DNA of 64,000 nucleotides from Chryseolinea sp. H1M3-3 (GCF_029360725.1 NZ_JARKMY010000001.1:124001-188000); one strand, 5' to 3'; shown: positions 35,644 through 45,642, counted from the stretch's first letter. Notes: generated by a model not told the origin, from the sequence alone. A program made the numbers and translations.

Positions 35644-36761
35644 GGCAGCTCTTTTTTCAGTGCGGAAATAAAAATGTCAATTTCGTTTTTACTTAAAGCC
35701 AAAGATGGCAAGAGACGAATCGTATTAGGCTTAGCTTCGCCAACAAAAATATGATGTTTGAAAAGCAGATTGTTTCTGACGTCTTTATCCGCCTCAGGAA
35801 GATCGAAACCTATTATCAAGCCTCTACCTCTCAGCCGCTGTACTTTCTCAACAGCAATAAGCTCAGCCATTAAATAGGCGCCCATTTGCGTAGCATTCGC
35901 TAAAAGATTTTCTTTTTCCATTACCTCCAGTACAGCAAGGCAGGCTGCGGCTGCTAGATAATTTCCACCGAATGTGGTTCCCAGCATTCCAGACCAGGGC
36001 TTAATATCGCCATGAATCAATACCCCGCCTACAGGAAATCCGTTGCCCATACCTTTCGCCATCGTAATCAGAGGAGGTTTTATCCCAGCATACTGGTGCG
36101 CAAAAAACTTTCCGGTACGACCATATCCGGATTGGATTTCGTCCAATATCAAAAGTGAATTATTCTTTTGACATTCCCTTTCCAAAAACTGGAGAAACGA
36201 ATCTTCGGGAAGTTGAATTCCTCCTACGCCCTGGATGCCCTCAATAATAACTGCTGCAACATCGTTGTCTAACGCATCGAGAAACGCGTCTTCATCATTC
36301 ATTGGTACAAAAACAACGTCATGCCCTGCGTTGAAAGGTGATACGATTTTTGGATTGTCAGTAACTGCGACTGCGCCAGAAGTTCTTCCGTGGAATGCTT
36401 TCTTGAATGCAATTACCTTTTTCCTACCCGTAACAAATGAGGCTACTTTCAAAGCATTCTCATTTGCTTCGGCGCCCGAGTTGCAAAGAAAAAGTTGGTA
36501 GTCAGGATAACCGGAGAATTGCCCCAGTCGTTCTGCAAGGTTTTCTTGTGAAGGATTGCGAACGCTGTTTGAATAAAACGAAATATTGCTTAATTGATCT
36601 GTTAACGATTTTATGTAATGCGGATGAGAATGACCAATTGAAATTACCGCGTGGCCTCCGTAGAGGTCGAGGTACTTAGTTCCTTTATCATCCCATAGCC
36701 AGGATCCCTCACCCTTCACCGGATTGATATTGAATAAGGGATACACGTCAAATAGTTTCAT
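35640..36761 (-). CDS. argD: Acetylornithine aminotransferase
   Basis: PLP aminotransferase that makes N-acetylornithine from the semialdehyde. 373 residues, class III. FLCNSGAEANENALKVA (phosphate loop), ALKVASFVTGRKKVIAFKKAFHGRT, LLILDEIQSGYGRTGKFFA (PLP-ring Asp), TMAKGMGNGFPVGGV with the Schiff-base Lys. All features of the ArgD branch are present. 57 bases after argC and overlapping argF'. Confidence 0.95.
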   Translation of the reverse strand: MKLFDVYPLFNINPVKGEGSWLWDDKGTKYLDLYGGHAVISIGHSHPHYIKSLTDQLSNISFYSNSVRNPSQENLAERLGQFSGYPDYQLFLCNSGAEANENALKVASFVTGRKKVIAFKKAFHGRTSGAVAVTDNPKIVSPFNAGHDVVFVPMNDEDAFLDALDNDVAAVIIEGIQGVGGIQLPEDSFLQFLERECQKNNSLLILDEIQSGYGRTGKFFAHQYAGIKPPLITMAKGMGNGFPVGGVLIHGDIKPWSGMLGTTFGGNYLAAAACLAVLEVMEKENLLANATQMGAYLMAELIAVEKVQRLRGRGLIIGFDLPEADKDVRNNLLFKHHIFVGEAKPNTIRLLPSLALSKNEIDIFISALKKELP

Positions 36762-36818
36762 TTTATTAAAAGCTTTTAATTGCTAACAGCTAAAGCAGGC
36801 AGATGTAAATATTTCAAT

Positions 36819-37793
36819 TTAAAAAACTATGCTTTTCAGTTTCAGGCCGGCATCTTCCTCAAACCCACACATCAAGTTCATGTTTTGCACGGCCTGACCA
36901 GAAGCGCCTTTCAGTAAATTATCAATCGCGGAGTGCACAACCAGCTTATCCTCTTCTTTCTCCAGACCAATCAGGCATTTATTGGTGTTAACCACTTGCT
37001 TAAGATCCATGCCGTTATCTGCAACAAACGTGAATAAATGACCTTTGTAAAAATTATGATAAAGCTTTTTGATTTCGTCGAGAGGCAGATCAACGGTGAC
37101 ACACGAGCTCACGTAGATACCACGGGCAAAATCTCCACGCCAGGGAATGAAATTTACGTTTCCGGAAAAGCCCGGCTGGAGTTGACGTAATGTCTGATTA
37201 ATTTCTTTTATATGCTGATGTGTCAGGGTCTTGTAAGCAGAGATATTATTTGCCCTCCAGGTAAAATGAGTGGTTTCCTGAAGTTTTTGACCTGCGCCTG
37301 TCGACCCCGTTATTCCGGTAGTATAGGCTTCTTTTAAAATACCAGCGTTCGCCAATGGTAACAAACCTAGCTCAATCGCCGTAGCAAAACATCCCGGGTT
37401 GGCAATGTTTTTCGCTTGTTTGATCTGTTCTCTGTTGATTTCAGGCAGGCCATAAATGAAGTTTCTCCCAGGTAAACTTTCACCTAACCTAAAATCCTGG
37501 CTTAAGTCGATAATTTTTATGCTACTCGGAATAGGACTGTCTTGCAGGAACTTCTTGCTTTCGCCATGACCCAGACAAAGAAAAAGAACATCTACATCCT
37601 CTTGAATGGTATCGGTAAAATACAAAGAAGTATCGCCCAATAAATCAGGATGCGTAGCGTGCAACGGATTGCCAGCGTTGCTTCTGCTGTGTACAAAGGT
37701 CAGTGTTGCATACGGATGATTCAACAATAACCGGATGGTCTCCCCTCCTGTATATCCCGCTCCGCCAATAATACCGACGTTAATTTTTTTCAT
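36819..37793 (-). CDS. argC: N-acetyl-gamma-glutamyl-phosphate reductase
   Basis: Reduces N-acetylglutamyl phosphate to the semialdehyde with NADPH. 324 residues from the ATG at 37793. An upstream start at 37820 would add nine residues overlapping the argG stop and is not favoured, because the family starts at INVGIIGGAGYTGGETIRLL. The catalytic Cys is in NPGCFATAIELGLLPL; the later HTHQHIKEI-type His (LTHQHIKEINQTL) is also present. Ten bases separate it from argG. Confidence 0.96.
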   Translation of the reverse strand: MKKINVGIIGGAGYTGGETIRLLLNHPYATLTFVHSRSNAGNPLHATHPDLLGDTSLYFTDTIQEDVDVLFLCLGHGESKKFLQDSPIPSSIKIIDLSQDFRLGESLPGRNFIYGLPEINREQIKQAKNIANPGCFATAIELGLLPLANAGILKEAYTTGITGSTGAGQKLQETTHFTWRANNISAYKTLTHQHIKEINQTLRQLQPGFSGNVNFIPWRGDFARGIYVSSCVTVDLPLDEIKKLYHNFYKGHLFTFVADNGMDLKQVVNTNKCLIGLEKEEDKLVVHSAIDNLLKGASGQAVQNMNLMCGFEEDAGLKLKSIVF

Positions 37794-37803
37794 CGTAAAA
37801 TTT

Positions 37804-39006
37804 TTAGCTCTTGGCACCATCTTCTCTGACCTGGTGATAGATCATGGTCTGATTGCCAAAGATTTTTGAAAAACCTCTCACATCATCTCCAGTCCATCCC
37901 AAATTCATTTCACCGTACTTACCAAACTTGGATGACATCAGGTCATTTGTGGAATCGATTCCCAGTACCTGGAAGCGGTAGGGATACAGTTGGATCTTTA
38001 CTTCGCCGGTGACTTGTTGCTGTGTGCTGCTTAGATAAGCTTCAATATCCCGCATAACCGGATCTAAGTATTGACCTTCGTGCAGCCAATTACCATAAAA
38101 TTGTGCGAGCTGATCTTTCCAACTCAACTGCCATTTGGTAAGCACATGTTTCTCTAGGGCATGATGTGCTTTTATCACCACCATTGGTGCCGCAGCTTCA
38201 AAGCCCACACGACCCTTTATTCCGATAATGGTGTCTCCAACGTGAATGTCTCTGCCAACACCATAAGGGCCGGCAATTTTCTGTAAAGCCTGAATGGCTT
38301 CAACCGGGTGACTAAAATTTTCCTGATTGATTCTTTTAAGTTCTCCCTTCTCAAAATACAACGTGACTTCTTCCGAGTTTGACTTCGTTACTTGCGTGGG
38401 CCATGCTGACTCAGGGAGCATACCCATCGACTTCAGTGTCTCTTTTCCACCGACTGACGTTCCCCAAATTCCTTTGTTGATTGAATACATCGCTTTCTCG
38501 AAGTTCATCTGAATACCTTTTGCTTTCAGATAATTAATTTCCTCTTCCCTTGAAAGCTTCAGATCTCTTATCGGCGTGATGATTTCCACACCGGGAATCA
38601 GGACATGGAAAATCATGTCAAAACGGACTTGATCATTTCCTGCTCCAGTGCTACCGTGGGCAACAGCATCCGCCTTTAATTCTTTGGCGTAATTAGCGGT
38701 AGCAAGGGCTTGCGACATTCGTTCAGCGCTAACGCTCAGTGGATACGTATTATTCTTTAATACATTTCCATAGATCAGGTAGCGGATTACCTTATCATAA
38801 TAGTTCTTCGTCTCGTCTACAGTTTTATGGGAAGCCACGCCGAGGTTTTTAGCGCGCTGCTCAATGGATTTTACCTCGTCTGCATCGAAACCACCAGTAT
38901 TGACGGTAATGGTATGGACCTCAAATCCCCTGTCGTCACTTAAATATTTGACGCAATAGGATGTGTCCAATCCGCCACTAAAGGCAACTACTACTTTCTT
39001 TTTCAT
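37804..39006 (-). CDS. argG: Argininosuccinate synthase
   Basis: Joins citrulline and aspartate using ATP. 400 residues. N-type ATP pyrophosphatase P-loop VVAFSGGLDTSYCVKYL (SGGLDTS near residues 10-16), VAHGSTGAGNDQVRFDM, SINKGIWGTSVGGKE and YGVGRDIHVGDTIIGIKGRVGFEAAAP are typical ArgG segments. Placed directly after the GNAT gene. Confidence 0.96.
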   Translation of the reverse strand: MKKKVVVAFSGGLDTSYCVKYLSDDRGFEVHTITVNTGGFDADEVKSIEQRAKNLGVASHKTVDETKNYYDKVIRYLIYGNVLKNNTYPLSVSAERMSQALATANYAKELKADAVAHGSTGAGNDQVRFDMIFHVLIPGVEIITPIRDLKLSREEEINYLKAKGIQMNFEKAMYSINKGIWGTSVGGKETLKSMGMLPESAWPTQVTKSNSEEVTLYFEKGELKRINQENFSHPVEAIQALQKIAGPYGVGRDIHVGDTIIGIKGRVGFEAAAPMVVIKAHHALEKHVLTKWQLSWKDQLAQFYGNWLHEGQYLDPVMRDIEAYLSSTQQQVTGEVKIQLYPYRFQVLGIDSTNDLMSSKFGKYGEMNLGWTGDDVRGFSKIFGNQTMIYHQVREDGAKS

Positions 39007-39096
39007 TTTAATATTGTCGATTTAATAAATGTTCTAAATGCGCGCATGACGATCCCTTAGGATGTCAGGCGCGCAATTTCAAACATGAATGCTGGA

Positions 39097-39960
39097 TTAC
39101 CAAAAAAATATGCCAAGTAGAGACCTTCTTTTCTGGGAAGGATCAACGCTGGCAGCTTCTTTCTTACGGAAGGATTTTAGCAGCACAAATTGTTTGAAGC
39201 GAAGCCATCGTTCAAACAATTTCTGATTACCCTTAAATTCACGGTGACGGTGTGTCACGCCTTCGTGGTCGGCATGGACAGGCTCGGGTTGTTTTGCTGC
39301 CTGAGCTTCTGCTTTCGCGAGCTCCGCTGCTTTAATTTTGGCTTCGGCCTCCGCCGGGTCGAACAGCATAGCAGTACACATACAGTTTTTACGACCTTTA
39401 CTCATGAGGATTTCATAATTCACACAACTCTGACATCCTTTCCAGAATTCCTCATCTGTTGTGAGTTCCGAATACGTCACCGGTTCATAGCCAAGATCCG
39501 AATTGATCTTCATGACGGCTAATCCGGTTGTAAGTCCAAATATTTTAGCGGCAGGATATTTTTCTCTGGAGAGCTTAAAGATTTTCTTCTTTATCTCAGT
39601 AGCAACTCCTGTTTTTCGAAAAGCGGGTGCAACAATAAGGCCTGAGTTGGCAACATATTTTTCATGTTCCCACGCTTCGATATAACAAAAACCAACCCAG
39701 GTACCGTCCTGCGTGGTGGCAATAACCGCCTTACCTTCCTTCATTTTTTGTTCGAGGTAGGCTGGTGAGCGCTTGGCTATTCCGGTACCGCGCGCTTTTG
39801 CTGATTCTTCCATCTCCGTAGTGATGGTTTCAGCGTAATGTGTATCGTCAGCAGTTGCTACTCTGACAATGAGTTTTTGATTTTCCAATTTCTTTTTAAA
39901 AGTTGTCGTGAATAATATAACAACCGTGCCAGAAGCACTAGAGCGCAATGTCCTTGACAT
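39097..39960 (-). CDS. GNAT acetyltransferase heading the arginine operon, candidate N-acetylglutamate synthase
   Basis: A 287-residue protein with a GNAT fold at about 30-165: KLIVRVATADDTHYAETI, GFCYIEAWEHEKYVANSGLIVAPAFRKTGVATEIKKKI (acetyl-CoA loop around residues 110-120, RKTGVAT in place of R/QxxGxG/A), and INSDLGYEP. A cysteine set, C176-C179 (CQSC) and C193-C195 (CMC), follows and could bind metal. Then comes an Ala/Lys/Glu-rich, probably coiled or disordered tail to residue 287. The first 25 residues look unlike GNAT sequence; TTG at 39885 (LENQKL) may be the real start. No argA or argJ is present in the operon, so this enzyme probably makes N-acetylglutamate. That role is inferred from position. 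Confidence 0.78.
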   Translation of the reverse strand: MSRTLRSSASGTVVILFTTTFKKKLENQKLIVRVATADDTHYAETITTEMEESAKARGTGIAKRSPAYLEQKMKEGKAVIATTQDGTWVGFCYIEAWEHEKYVANSGLIVAPAFRKTGVATEIKKKIFKLSREKYPAAKIFGLTTGLAVMKINSDLGYEPVTYSELTTDEEFWKGCQSCVNYEILMSKGRKNCMCTAMLFDPAEAEAKIKAAELAKAEAQAAKQPEPVHADHEGVTHRHREFKGNQKLFERWLRFKQFVLLKSFRKKEAASVDPSQKRRSLLGIFFW

Positions 39961-40195
39961 TACGTCTTTTTAATTTGTGTCGGATGGAGGTATCAGATAC
40001 GCACAAAGCGCGTAGGGCGAGGTCGCCTGGTCACCGTGCAGGCAATTAGATAGAACGGAAGCGTTCTCTTTGAGTTGTAAGCAGCAATGGCTGCTGAGAT
40101 TATGGTGAACAATGTTTTCAATTTCTTTTCGGTCGTTTAAGGTTGAACGTTAGAGGTCAGTCATTCAGCTGCTTTTTTTGGTTTGGATACTAAAT
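39961..40195 (-). promoter_or_regulatory. Long structured leader of the arginine operon
   Basis: About 235 bases between the promoter and the GNAT gene, with no gene of its own. Short perfect hairpins follow each other: AGCAGC/GCTGCT (40080-40095), AGAACG/CGTTCT with a tetraloop (40052-40067), GGCGA/TCGCC (40016-40027) and ACGC/GCGT (39999-40013). None is followed by a T run. I cannot match it to a known riboswitch. It could be an attenuator or an RNA-binding regulatory leader. Confidence 0.4.
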
Positions 40196-40196
40196 G

Positions 40197-40230
40197 CAAA
40201 ATTAAACGATAAAGTTTGGTAAAAGACAAA
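40197..40230 (-). promoter_or_regulatory. Arginine operon promoter
   Basis: The minus strand has TAATTTTG (40204 to 40197), an exact TAnnTTTG -7 match, with TTTG (40230-40227) upstream at a 22-base spacing. The spacing is a little long for the -33 element. Confidence 0.45.
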
Positions 40231-40320
40231 GTTTTTGAGCAAAAGACTAAAAAAAAATTTTACTAACGAAAGTTTGTAATGAATTATACGAATGAACGTT
40301 ATGCTATCCGTATCGTTAAT

Positions 40321-40328
40321 TATCTTTG
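40321..40328 (+). promoter_or_regulatory. -7 element of the 120-residue gene
   Basis: TATCTTTG matches TAnnTTTG exactly and lies 17 bases before the ATG at 40346, the same distance as at ftsK. No good TTTG -33 element is seen. Confidence 0.4.
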
Positions 40329-40345
40329 AGCATCGTTAAACCATT

Positions 40346-40708
40346 ATGCAAACAAAAAAAATAGTTGTAGCTAGTATTTTTCTGCTTTTGATGATCACGT
40401 TAGGGATAGTTTTCAGGCCCTTGCCACCCGCAACTCCCGATAATACACTTCGGACACAAGGAACGATTGAACAAGTGCTGGAGACGCAAAACAAAAATGT
40501 TGTCTTTAAATTAAAAGATGACGATCGTTTTTATTATATACAGGACGATTTAGAAAAAGAGCGTTCGTTTCGAGAACTTCAACGCGAACTTTCAGGAAAG
40601 CCGGTAGAAATTTACTATGTGAAACACTGGACGGCTGTCGATCCGCTCCGGGTCAAACATGTTACCAAGGTACATTTGAATAAACTGACTTTGTATTCAA
40701 GTAACTAA
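40346..40708 (+). CDS. Small membrane-anchored protein, unknown
   Basis: Not recognised. 120 residues: one N-terminal hydrophobic helix (about 5-24, VVASIFLLLMITLGIVF), a Pro-rich stretch, then a charged beta-rich domain (TQGTIEQVLETQNKNVVFKLKDDDRFYYIQDDLEKE...). The pattern suggests a membrane-anchored OB-like or small beta domain facing the periplasm. It stands alone between the arginine operon and the sortase gene, with convergent orientation to the latter. Confidence 0.6.
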   Translation: MQTKKIVVASIFLLLMITLGIVFRPLPPATPDNTLRTQGTIEQVLETQNKNVVFKLKDDDRFYYIQDDLEKERSFRELQRELSGKPVEIYYVKHWTAVDPLRVKHVTKVHLNKLTLYSSN

Positions 40709-40722
40709 GGATACCTGCCGCT

Positions 40723-43700
40723 TTACGGCCGTCGCATCAAAACAACTTTTCCTTTTTTCTCTATAAAACGGTCCTTGGTGTACAGCATCATTTTGTAGAT
40801 GTACACACCGTTCGACAATACATTGCCTTGCTGATCCTTTCCATCCCAACTCAACTCATTAGTGCCTATGTGGAAGCCAGGTGCGCTGTAATTTCCATAA
40901 TGCGCCACAACCTTCCCATTGACGTTGATTACCTGCCAGTCGAACGCATCCGGTAATTCATTGCCGCTGATTACAATTTTGAAATATAGTTCATTGGTAA
41001 AAGGGTTAGGGTAAGGATCGGCGATCTTAATAGCGTTCTCACTATTAACGGTGAATTGAATCTCAAAAGGAACGGTTCCGCTGCTGTTATTTCTTCCATC
41101 CCTGGCTTCAACACGCAAGGTATATACGCCATTAGACAAGTTCGCCGGTCGCAGTTCTACCCTGAACGGCAAATTCCCGGTCGCGGGAAACCAGGTTATA
41201 TCCTGGCGATTAAAAAATATTGGTGTCGGTTCGCACACCTGAGATTCACATGGATATGTCAGGTAGATTTTTACACCCGTTGTGTCGGTTATCAGAATGT
41301 GTTGGTTTTCATCCCAAACCTTAATTAATATCAACGGATTTGAGGTGACAAATTCCTTGTTTTCAATATAACGGCCATCGATGGAAACATCCAGTACCGG
41401 GTGAATCTTCTCTTCCTCGACCAGCAAGTGGTTATGGAGTTGAAGAATGTTGTTGTCGTAATATTGCTCAGGAATAATTTTAGGATTTACGTAGACGTTT
41501 AAATCATTCAAACCTCCCTTGTTAATGGTGTTAACTTCGAGATAGAATTTTGTTGTATCGCCTGGCAACGGAGCTTTAATTTTTATCTCACCTAATTGAG
41601 AGGTGCGGGCCGTCTGATTAAAAACTTCTGTGTTAACAGTGAGTGAATCTGGGAATGTCTTATCTGTTATGTTAACAAAATCGTATTCACCAATCCAGTT
41701 CTCTCCTTCAATAAGCACCTGCTGTTCAATTGCACCTTTAAAACTCAACAAACCATCCGGGACGGGTGTAAAGGCGACAATCCAATTATTAACCTGAGGA
41801 GCAGTGAGATTTGCGTCGTCAGTGACTTTAAACATTACTTTTACATAAGGAAATTCATTTGCATCTATCCCACTTAAATCCTGCTCTCCAATTACATCCG
41901 AAAGTAAAAATTGTTCTTCTCCATTTAATTTTACGCCAATCAAATCGAAAGCGATAATATCGTCCTGTTCTACCTCAGAAGATCGTGAACTTAGAGACTG
42001 CCAGTTCAGAGCGGGGCCTATCAAGCCAGAAATCATTGAGCCCGAAGAATATCTTCCTGTAACGGTTTTAGAAACACTTAGTTCCTGCGCATCAGATGGC
42101 GATGCTGAGGTTTTATAAATTCTTGCACCGCCAGGTGCTAATCCTTTTTTGGCAAAAATTACGATGGGTTCGCCTGGTAACAAGCCATCGATTTGTGCTA
42201 CCGAAATTCCAAGTTCCCCCAGTTTAGTCTTCGCGGCGGCTGGCCACGCACTATATTGCGCGTCGCCGATATTAAATAGCACAACCGAATCGCCTTCCTG
42301 AACATTATTCACAAATTGTATGATGTCAAATTCATTTCCGGTCACCATGTCGCCGGGAACATAATTATTAATGACCCACGGCTCTCGACCACACGCCCGA
42401 TTACCGCGATTATACCATTTGAATTTTACGCCTATGTATGGTGCAGCAGAGTTTTTATCGAAAGCAATCAGGTTAATTGAATTATCGCGACAAATAAACC
42501 CTTGTTGAGTTAAGTTATATTCTTCGTTATTGATCTTAATGCTAACATCCGTGTTAAGAGAAGGGTGATTAGCGCCATAAGTTCTAATATTCACATCGGT
42601 AATCGTCTCTTTAAACGTAATCCTTCTGGCGTATTCATCGTTCACCAGTCCAACCGTTTGGTCTTGCAAATATTGGGGAAAATGCACTTGGGCCCAACCT
42701 TCAGGTCCATTGTTTATGTATGTAAACGAGCTTTGTGTCCACTCAGTACTTTCTTCCGGCAAAGGATCAACAAGTCTTGTACGCCAATAGTAAGCGAGCG
42801 TATCGGAAGCTAGCAGGGAGACGGTCTGTCTTACCAATATTGTTCCCTTCACAGGAAACTCCTGCTTCCACGGGCTATCAAAAGTATTGACCGTATCTAA
42901 CTCCAGTATAAAATTCCTTTCTTCCGAAAGCAAGTTGCTGGTTTGAAAGGACAGCGCAATTTCATTTGCATTGACAATTCCAAAATTGGTTGGGTATAAA
43001 TTTTTTGTTCCGTTCAATGGAATGACAAAATCTTTGGTAACTGAATTGTTCGACTTAGACAGTTCTGGCAGAACATTATCCGGATCAATTTTAACAGTGA
43101 ATGAGTTTGTACCAAAACCTTCTTCTCTTCCTTTGTTGATAATAAACATCAACGTATCACTATATTTTGTCACGGGATAAAGTGAATCGTAAACAATAAC
43201 TGAATTATCATTAAGCAGGCGTGTAACTTCTACACGAATGGTATCCGGTTTTGCCTGCCCGAAGTTTCTTACAATTAACTTTAGTCCAAAAGATTCCGTA
43301 AGCGCCGTGATGGGCAGTCCATCAAGTGATTCAACAGAAACATTGTCGTTATTGATTTCAAGATCGGCCTTTGGTGCGCCAAACAGTTTCACTGCAGGAT
43401 CACCCAATAAAATCATTTGTTGCACCTGTGTGGTATTTGGAGGAGAGTCAACGGTTGTAGACATGTACCTCCTTGCGGCTTCCTTTTGGATGTCGCCAAT
43501 GCCTTTGTATATAAAAGATGAATCCTGGTAGCCAACTTCATAGAAATGGTCGGCGTACCGTTTCAATAGGTTTGTAAATCCATAGGAGCTATGCGCAATA
43601 AAAGCAGTGGCTCCTTTGTCGCGCGCAAGAACCCAGTCTTCTCCAAACGTAGTGTACGTTAAAAAATAAGCTCCTACATTACAGCCATTCATCAGGAGTG

Positions 43701-45642
43701 TGGGATACTTACCCTTGTTGTTGTATCCCATCACGGGGTTAGTCACATAACCAATATCAAAATCCAGATTAGTGGCAGAAGAGTGACCAAAAAATGTAAT
43801 CAAGTTTACACCTTCATTCACTTGCTTGGATACATTGACAACTTGAATTTCTTTTGAATATTTCGCCAACGCTGAAACCTTTCCTCCCAAATATTTATCC
43901 TCTGCCACACTTTGCAGGTCTGTTAAATAAGATTGCAACAACTCGGGCTCTCCCTCTTCCCTGCCTCCGCTTAAATGCAATAAATTCTTGCGCCATAAAT
44001 TATCAAAAGGCAAGGCTTCCATTTCCTTGACCTTGTTAAGGTATGCAGCAACTTCTTCGGCTTTTGTGGCTGGTATCCGTCCCGTTGGAATGGCCGGTTC
44101 ATACTGTGTTCCAGCTAACCCTGCCGAATATGCCATATCGGAACCAGGATATCCAGCGGCCGGAATCAGGTTCTTGAATGTTGGAAAACCCGCGGGGTTT
44201 CTGAAATATTTATAGTTTACATCGAGACCCTTACCAACTAGCAGTAAGTATTTTGGAACATTTGCGTTGGTCAAAAATTTCACAAAATGGTAAATCGCCA
44301 GCGGAGACGGCTCACCATAATTAAATTGATCGTATAACTGCTGGATATTGACAATCAAAGTATCGTAACCTCCTCCTTCGGCAGACGCCCGGTATTCTGC
44401 ATAGGCTTTAACCGGATTACTATAACCTAAAGCAGGTTGCTGAAGGAGAGGATGTGCAACAATAATATAGTCGTGTTGACTTGGAATTATCTGCCTGAAA
44501 TTAACAGCTTTAATTGCCGGCGTAATCGTTGCGCTAGATGCGAATATCCTTCGAACAGTTTCAGTGGACGGAACTATTGCGTCAATGGTCGACCCCACCA
44601 CGCCATCAATCCGAACAACGGAATTCGGGTCAGTGACATCAAACAGCCGAAGGCCTGCTGCCGGATTTATGATTTTAATGAAGGATTTTCCATTGATATT
44701 TTCCTGAAGCAGAAAACTTTTTTCCGTAAAGCCAGTGCCATCAAAATTTTGAGGATACTTAAGCTTAATGTAGCCAATGCTAACCCTATCCGGTTGACCA
44801 CCTTGTCCATTAACCTTTACCCGAACCGTGAGCTTACCATCGCCGGCGATGTCAGACCATTGCAAGGGCAAGACAATCTTTTGAGGTTCAAAGCCTGAAA
44901 AATTATGGGTTGCAACTAACCGAAGTCCAGAGCCTACAAACAATTCCACCTGATGCGCCATCACACCCCGGCCGATCAATAATATTTCAAGTTCAGGTAA
45001 TGCAGCCGCAGGAACGGTATTTATTATATCCGATAAGGTGTTGTCTAAAAATTGCGTTTGAAAAATGCGGTGACTCATCCATCCCTCACCAACATCAAAG
45101 AAAGTGTTTAGAATTTCGCCATAGTCAATGCCAGTAGCATAGTCGTTATTCCATAGCAAAAGCTTTTCATCCCAGTGGTAGGTTTCGGCCGAAAGATTGC
45201 CTGTATTTTCTTCATAAAAGGGAGAAATTCGCTTGCCGTTCATTGGCCCCACAGTAAGGAAGTAGCTTGTTGTATCGCTAAAGAGATTGTAATACGAATG
45301 GGGTTGGGAAGACGCGGGTTTATATAACCCTGCATCTAATGTCCCATCATTCTTCTGGCCATAAAATTCAATAAAATCGGTGGGATCAAACTGAGTGTCG
45401 TCTTCCCCTTCCACAAAAATTGCCTGCTCGATGCCTCGGTGAAAAAGCTGAATTCTTTTCGGGTTAGTATTTACTGGGAAACCGGCAGCTTGTAGGTCGG
45501 CAAAATTCAGCCGGTAAATTCCTTCTTTTGCAACTGGAATTTTAAAGTAAACTTGGTTAAAGTCGATCCATTCATTACCAACTTGTGCAACGGATTTTAA
45601 ACTGACTATTATTAAAATTAAAACGAATAGAGATGGTCTCAT
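40723..45642 (-). CDS. porU2: Type IX secretion system sortase, PorU2-like (peptidase C25)
   Basis: A 1639-residue exported protein. Signal peptide (RPSLFVLILIIVSLKSVAQ). The gingipain-fold C25 domain is at about 390-770, with catalytic H620 (FFGHSSATN) and C654 (LMNGCNVGAYF), 34 residues apart as in gingipains. Ig/CARDB-like beta modules follow (about 780-1540). A C-terminal sorting region with PNPFTNELYFK and a FlgD-like WDGKDQQGNVLSNGVYIYKM segment lies at about 1545-1639. T9SS sortases cleave the sorting domain of secreted proteins and link them to surface lipopolysaccharide. Length, its own sorting domain and lack of adjacent porV suggest the PorU2 type, not the core PorU. Confidence 0.9.
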   Translation of the reverse strand: MRPSLFVLILIIVSLKSVAQVGNEWIDFNQVYFKIPVAKEGIYRLNFADLQAAGFPVNTNPKRIQLFHRGIEQAIFVEGEDDTQFDPTDFIEFYGQKNDGTLDAGLYKPASSQPHSYYNLFSDTTSYFLTVGPMNGKRISPFYEENTGNLSAETYHWDEKLLLWNNDYATGIDYGEILNTFFDVGEGWMSHRIFQTQFLDNTLSDIINTVPAAALPELEILLIGRGVMAHQVELFVGSGLRLVATHNFSGFEPQKIVLPLQWSDIAGDGKLTVRVKVNGQGGQPDRVSIGYIKLKYPQNFDGTGFTEKSFLLQENINGKSFIKIINPAAGLRLFDVTDPNSVVRIDGVVGSTIDAIVPSTETVRRIFASSATITPAIKAVNFRQIIPSQHDYIIVAHPLLQQPALGYSNPVKAYAEYRASAEGGGYDTLIVNIQQLYDQFNYGEPSPLAIYHFVKFLTNANVPKYLLLVGKGLDVNYKYFRNPAGFPTFKNLIPAAGYPGSDMAYSAGLAGTQYEPAIPTGRIPATKAEEVAAYLNKVKEMEALPFDNLWRKNLLHLSGGREEGEPELLQSYLTDLQSVAEDKYLGGKVSALAKYSKEIQVVNVSKQVNEGVNLITFFGHSSATNLDFDIGYVTNPVMGYNNKGKYPTLLMNGCNVGAYFLTYTTFGEDWVLARDKGATAFIAHSSYGFTNLLKRYADHFYEVGYQDSSFIYKGIGDIQKEAARRYMSTTVDSPPNTTQVQQMILLGDPAVKLFGAPKADLEINNDNVSVESLDGLPITALTESFGLKLIVRNFGQAKPDTIRVEVTRLLNDNSVIVYDSLYPVTKYSDTLMFIINKGREEGFGTNSFTVKIDPDNVLPELSKSNNSVTKDFVIPLNGTKNLYPTNFGIVNANEIALSFQTSNLLSEERNFILELDTVNTFDSPWKQEFPVKGTILVRQTVSLLASDTLAYYWRTRLVDPLPEESTEWTQSSFTYINNGPEGWAQVHFPQYLQDQTVGLVNDEYARRITFKETITDVNIRTYGANHPSLNTDVSIKINNEEYNLTQQGFICRDNSINLIAFDKNSAAPYIGVKFKWYNRGNRACGREPWVINNYVPGDMVTGNEFDIIQFVNNVQEGDSVVLFNIGDAQYSAWPAAAKTKLGELGISVAQIDGLLPGEPIVIFAKKGLAPGGARIYKTSASPSDAQELSVSKTVTGRYSSGSMISGLIGPALNWQSLSSRSSEVEQDDIIAFDLIGVKLNGEEQFLLSDVIGEQDLSGIDANEFPYVKVMFKVTDDANLTAPQVNNWIVAFTPVPDGLLSFKGAIEQQVLIEGENWIGEYDFVNITDKTFPDSLTVNTEVFNQTARTSQLGEIKIKAPLPGDTTKFYLEVNTINKGGLNDLNVYVNPKIIPEQYYDNNILQLHNHLLVEEEKIHPVLDVSIDGRYIENKEFVTSNPLILIKVWDENQHILITDTTGVKIYLTYPCESQVCEPTPIFFNRQDITWFPATGNLPFRVELRPANLSNGVYTLRVEARDGRNNSSGTVPFEIQFTVNSENAIKIADPYPNPFTNELYFKIVISGNELPDAFDWQVINVNGKVVAHYGNYSAPGFHIGTNELSWDGKDQQGNVLSNGVYIYKMMLYTKDRFIEKKGKVVLMRRP

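Noticed and set aside
44437-44898. Plus-strand 153-codon frame inside the sortase gene
   Set aside because: Antisense to the large C25 sortase with random-looking composition; a shadow frame.
40723-45642. Calling the sortase the core PorU
   Set aside because: It carries its own sorting domain and lacks adjacent porV; the PorU2-like label is safer.
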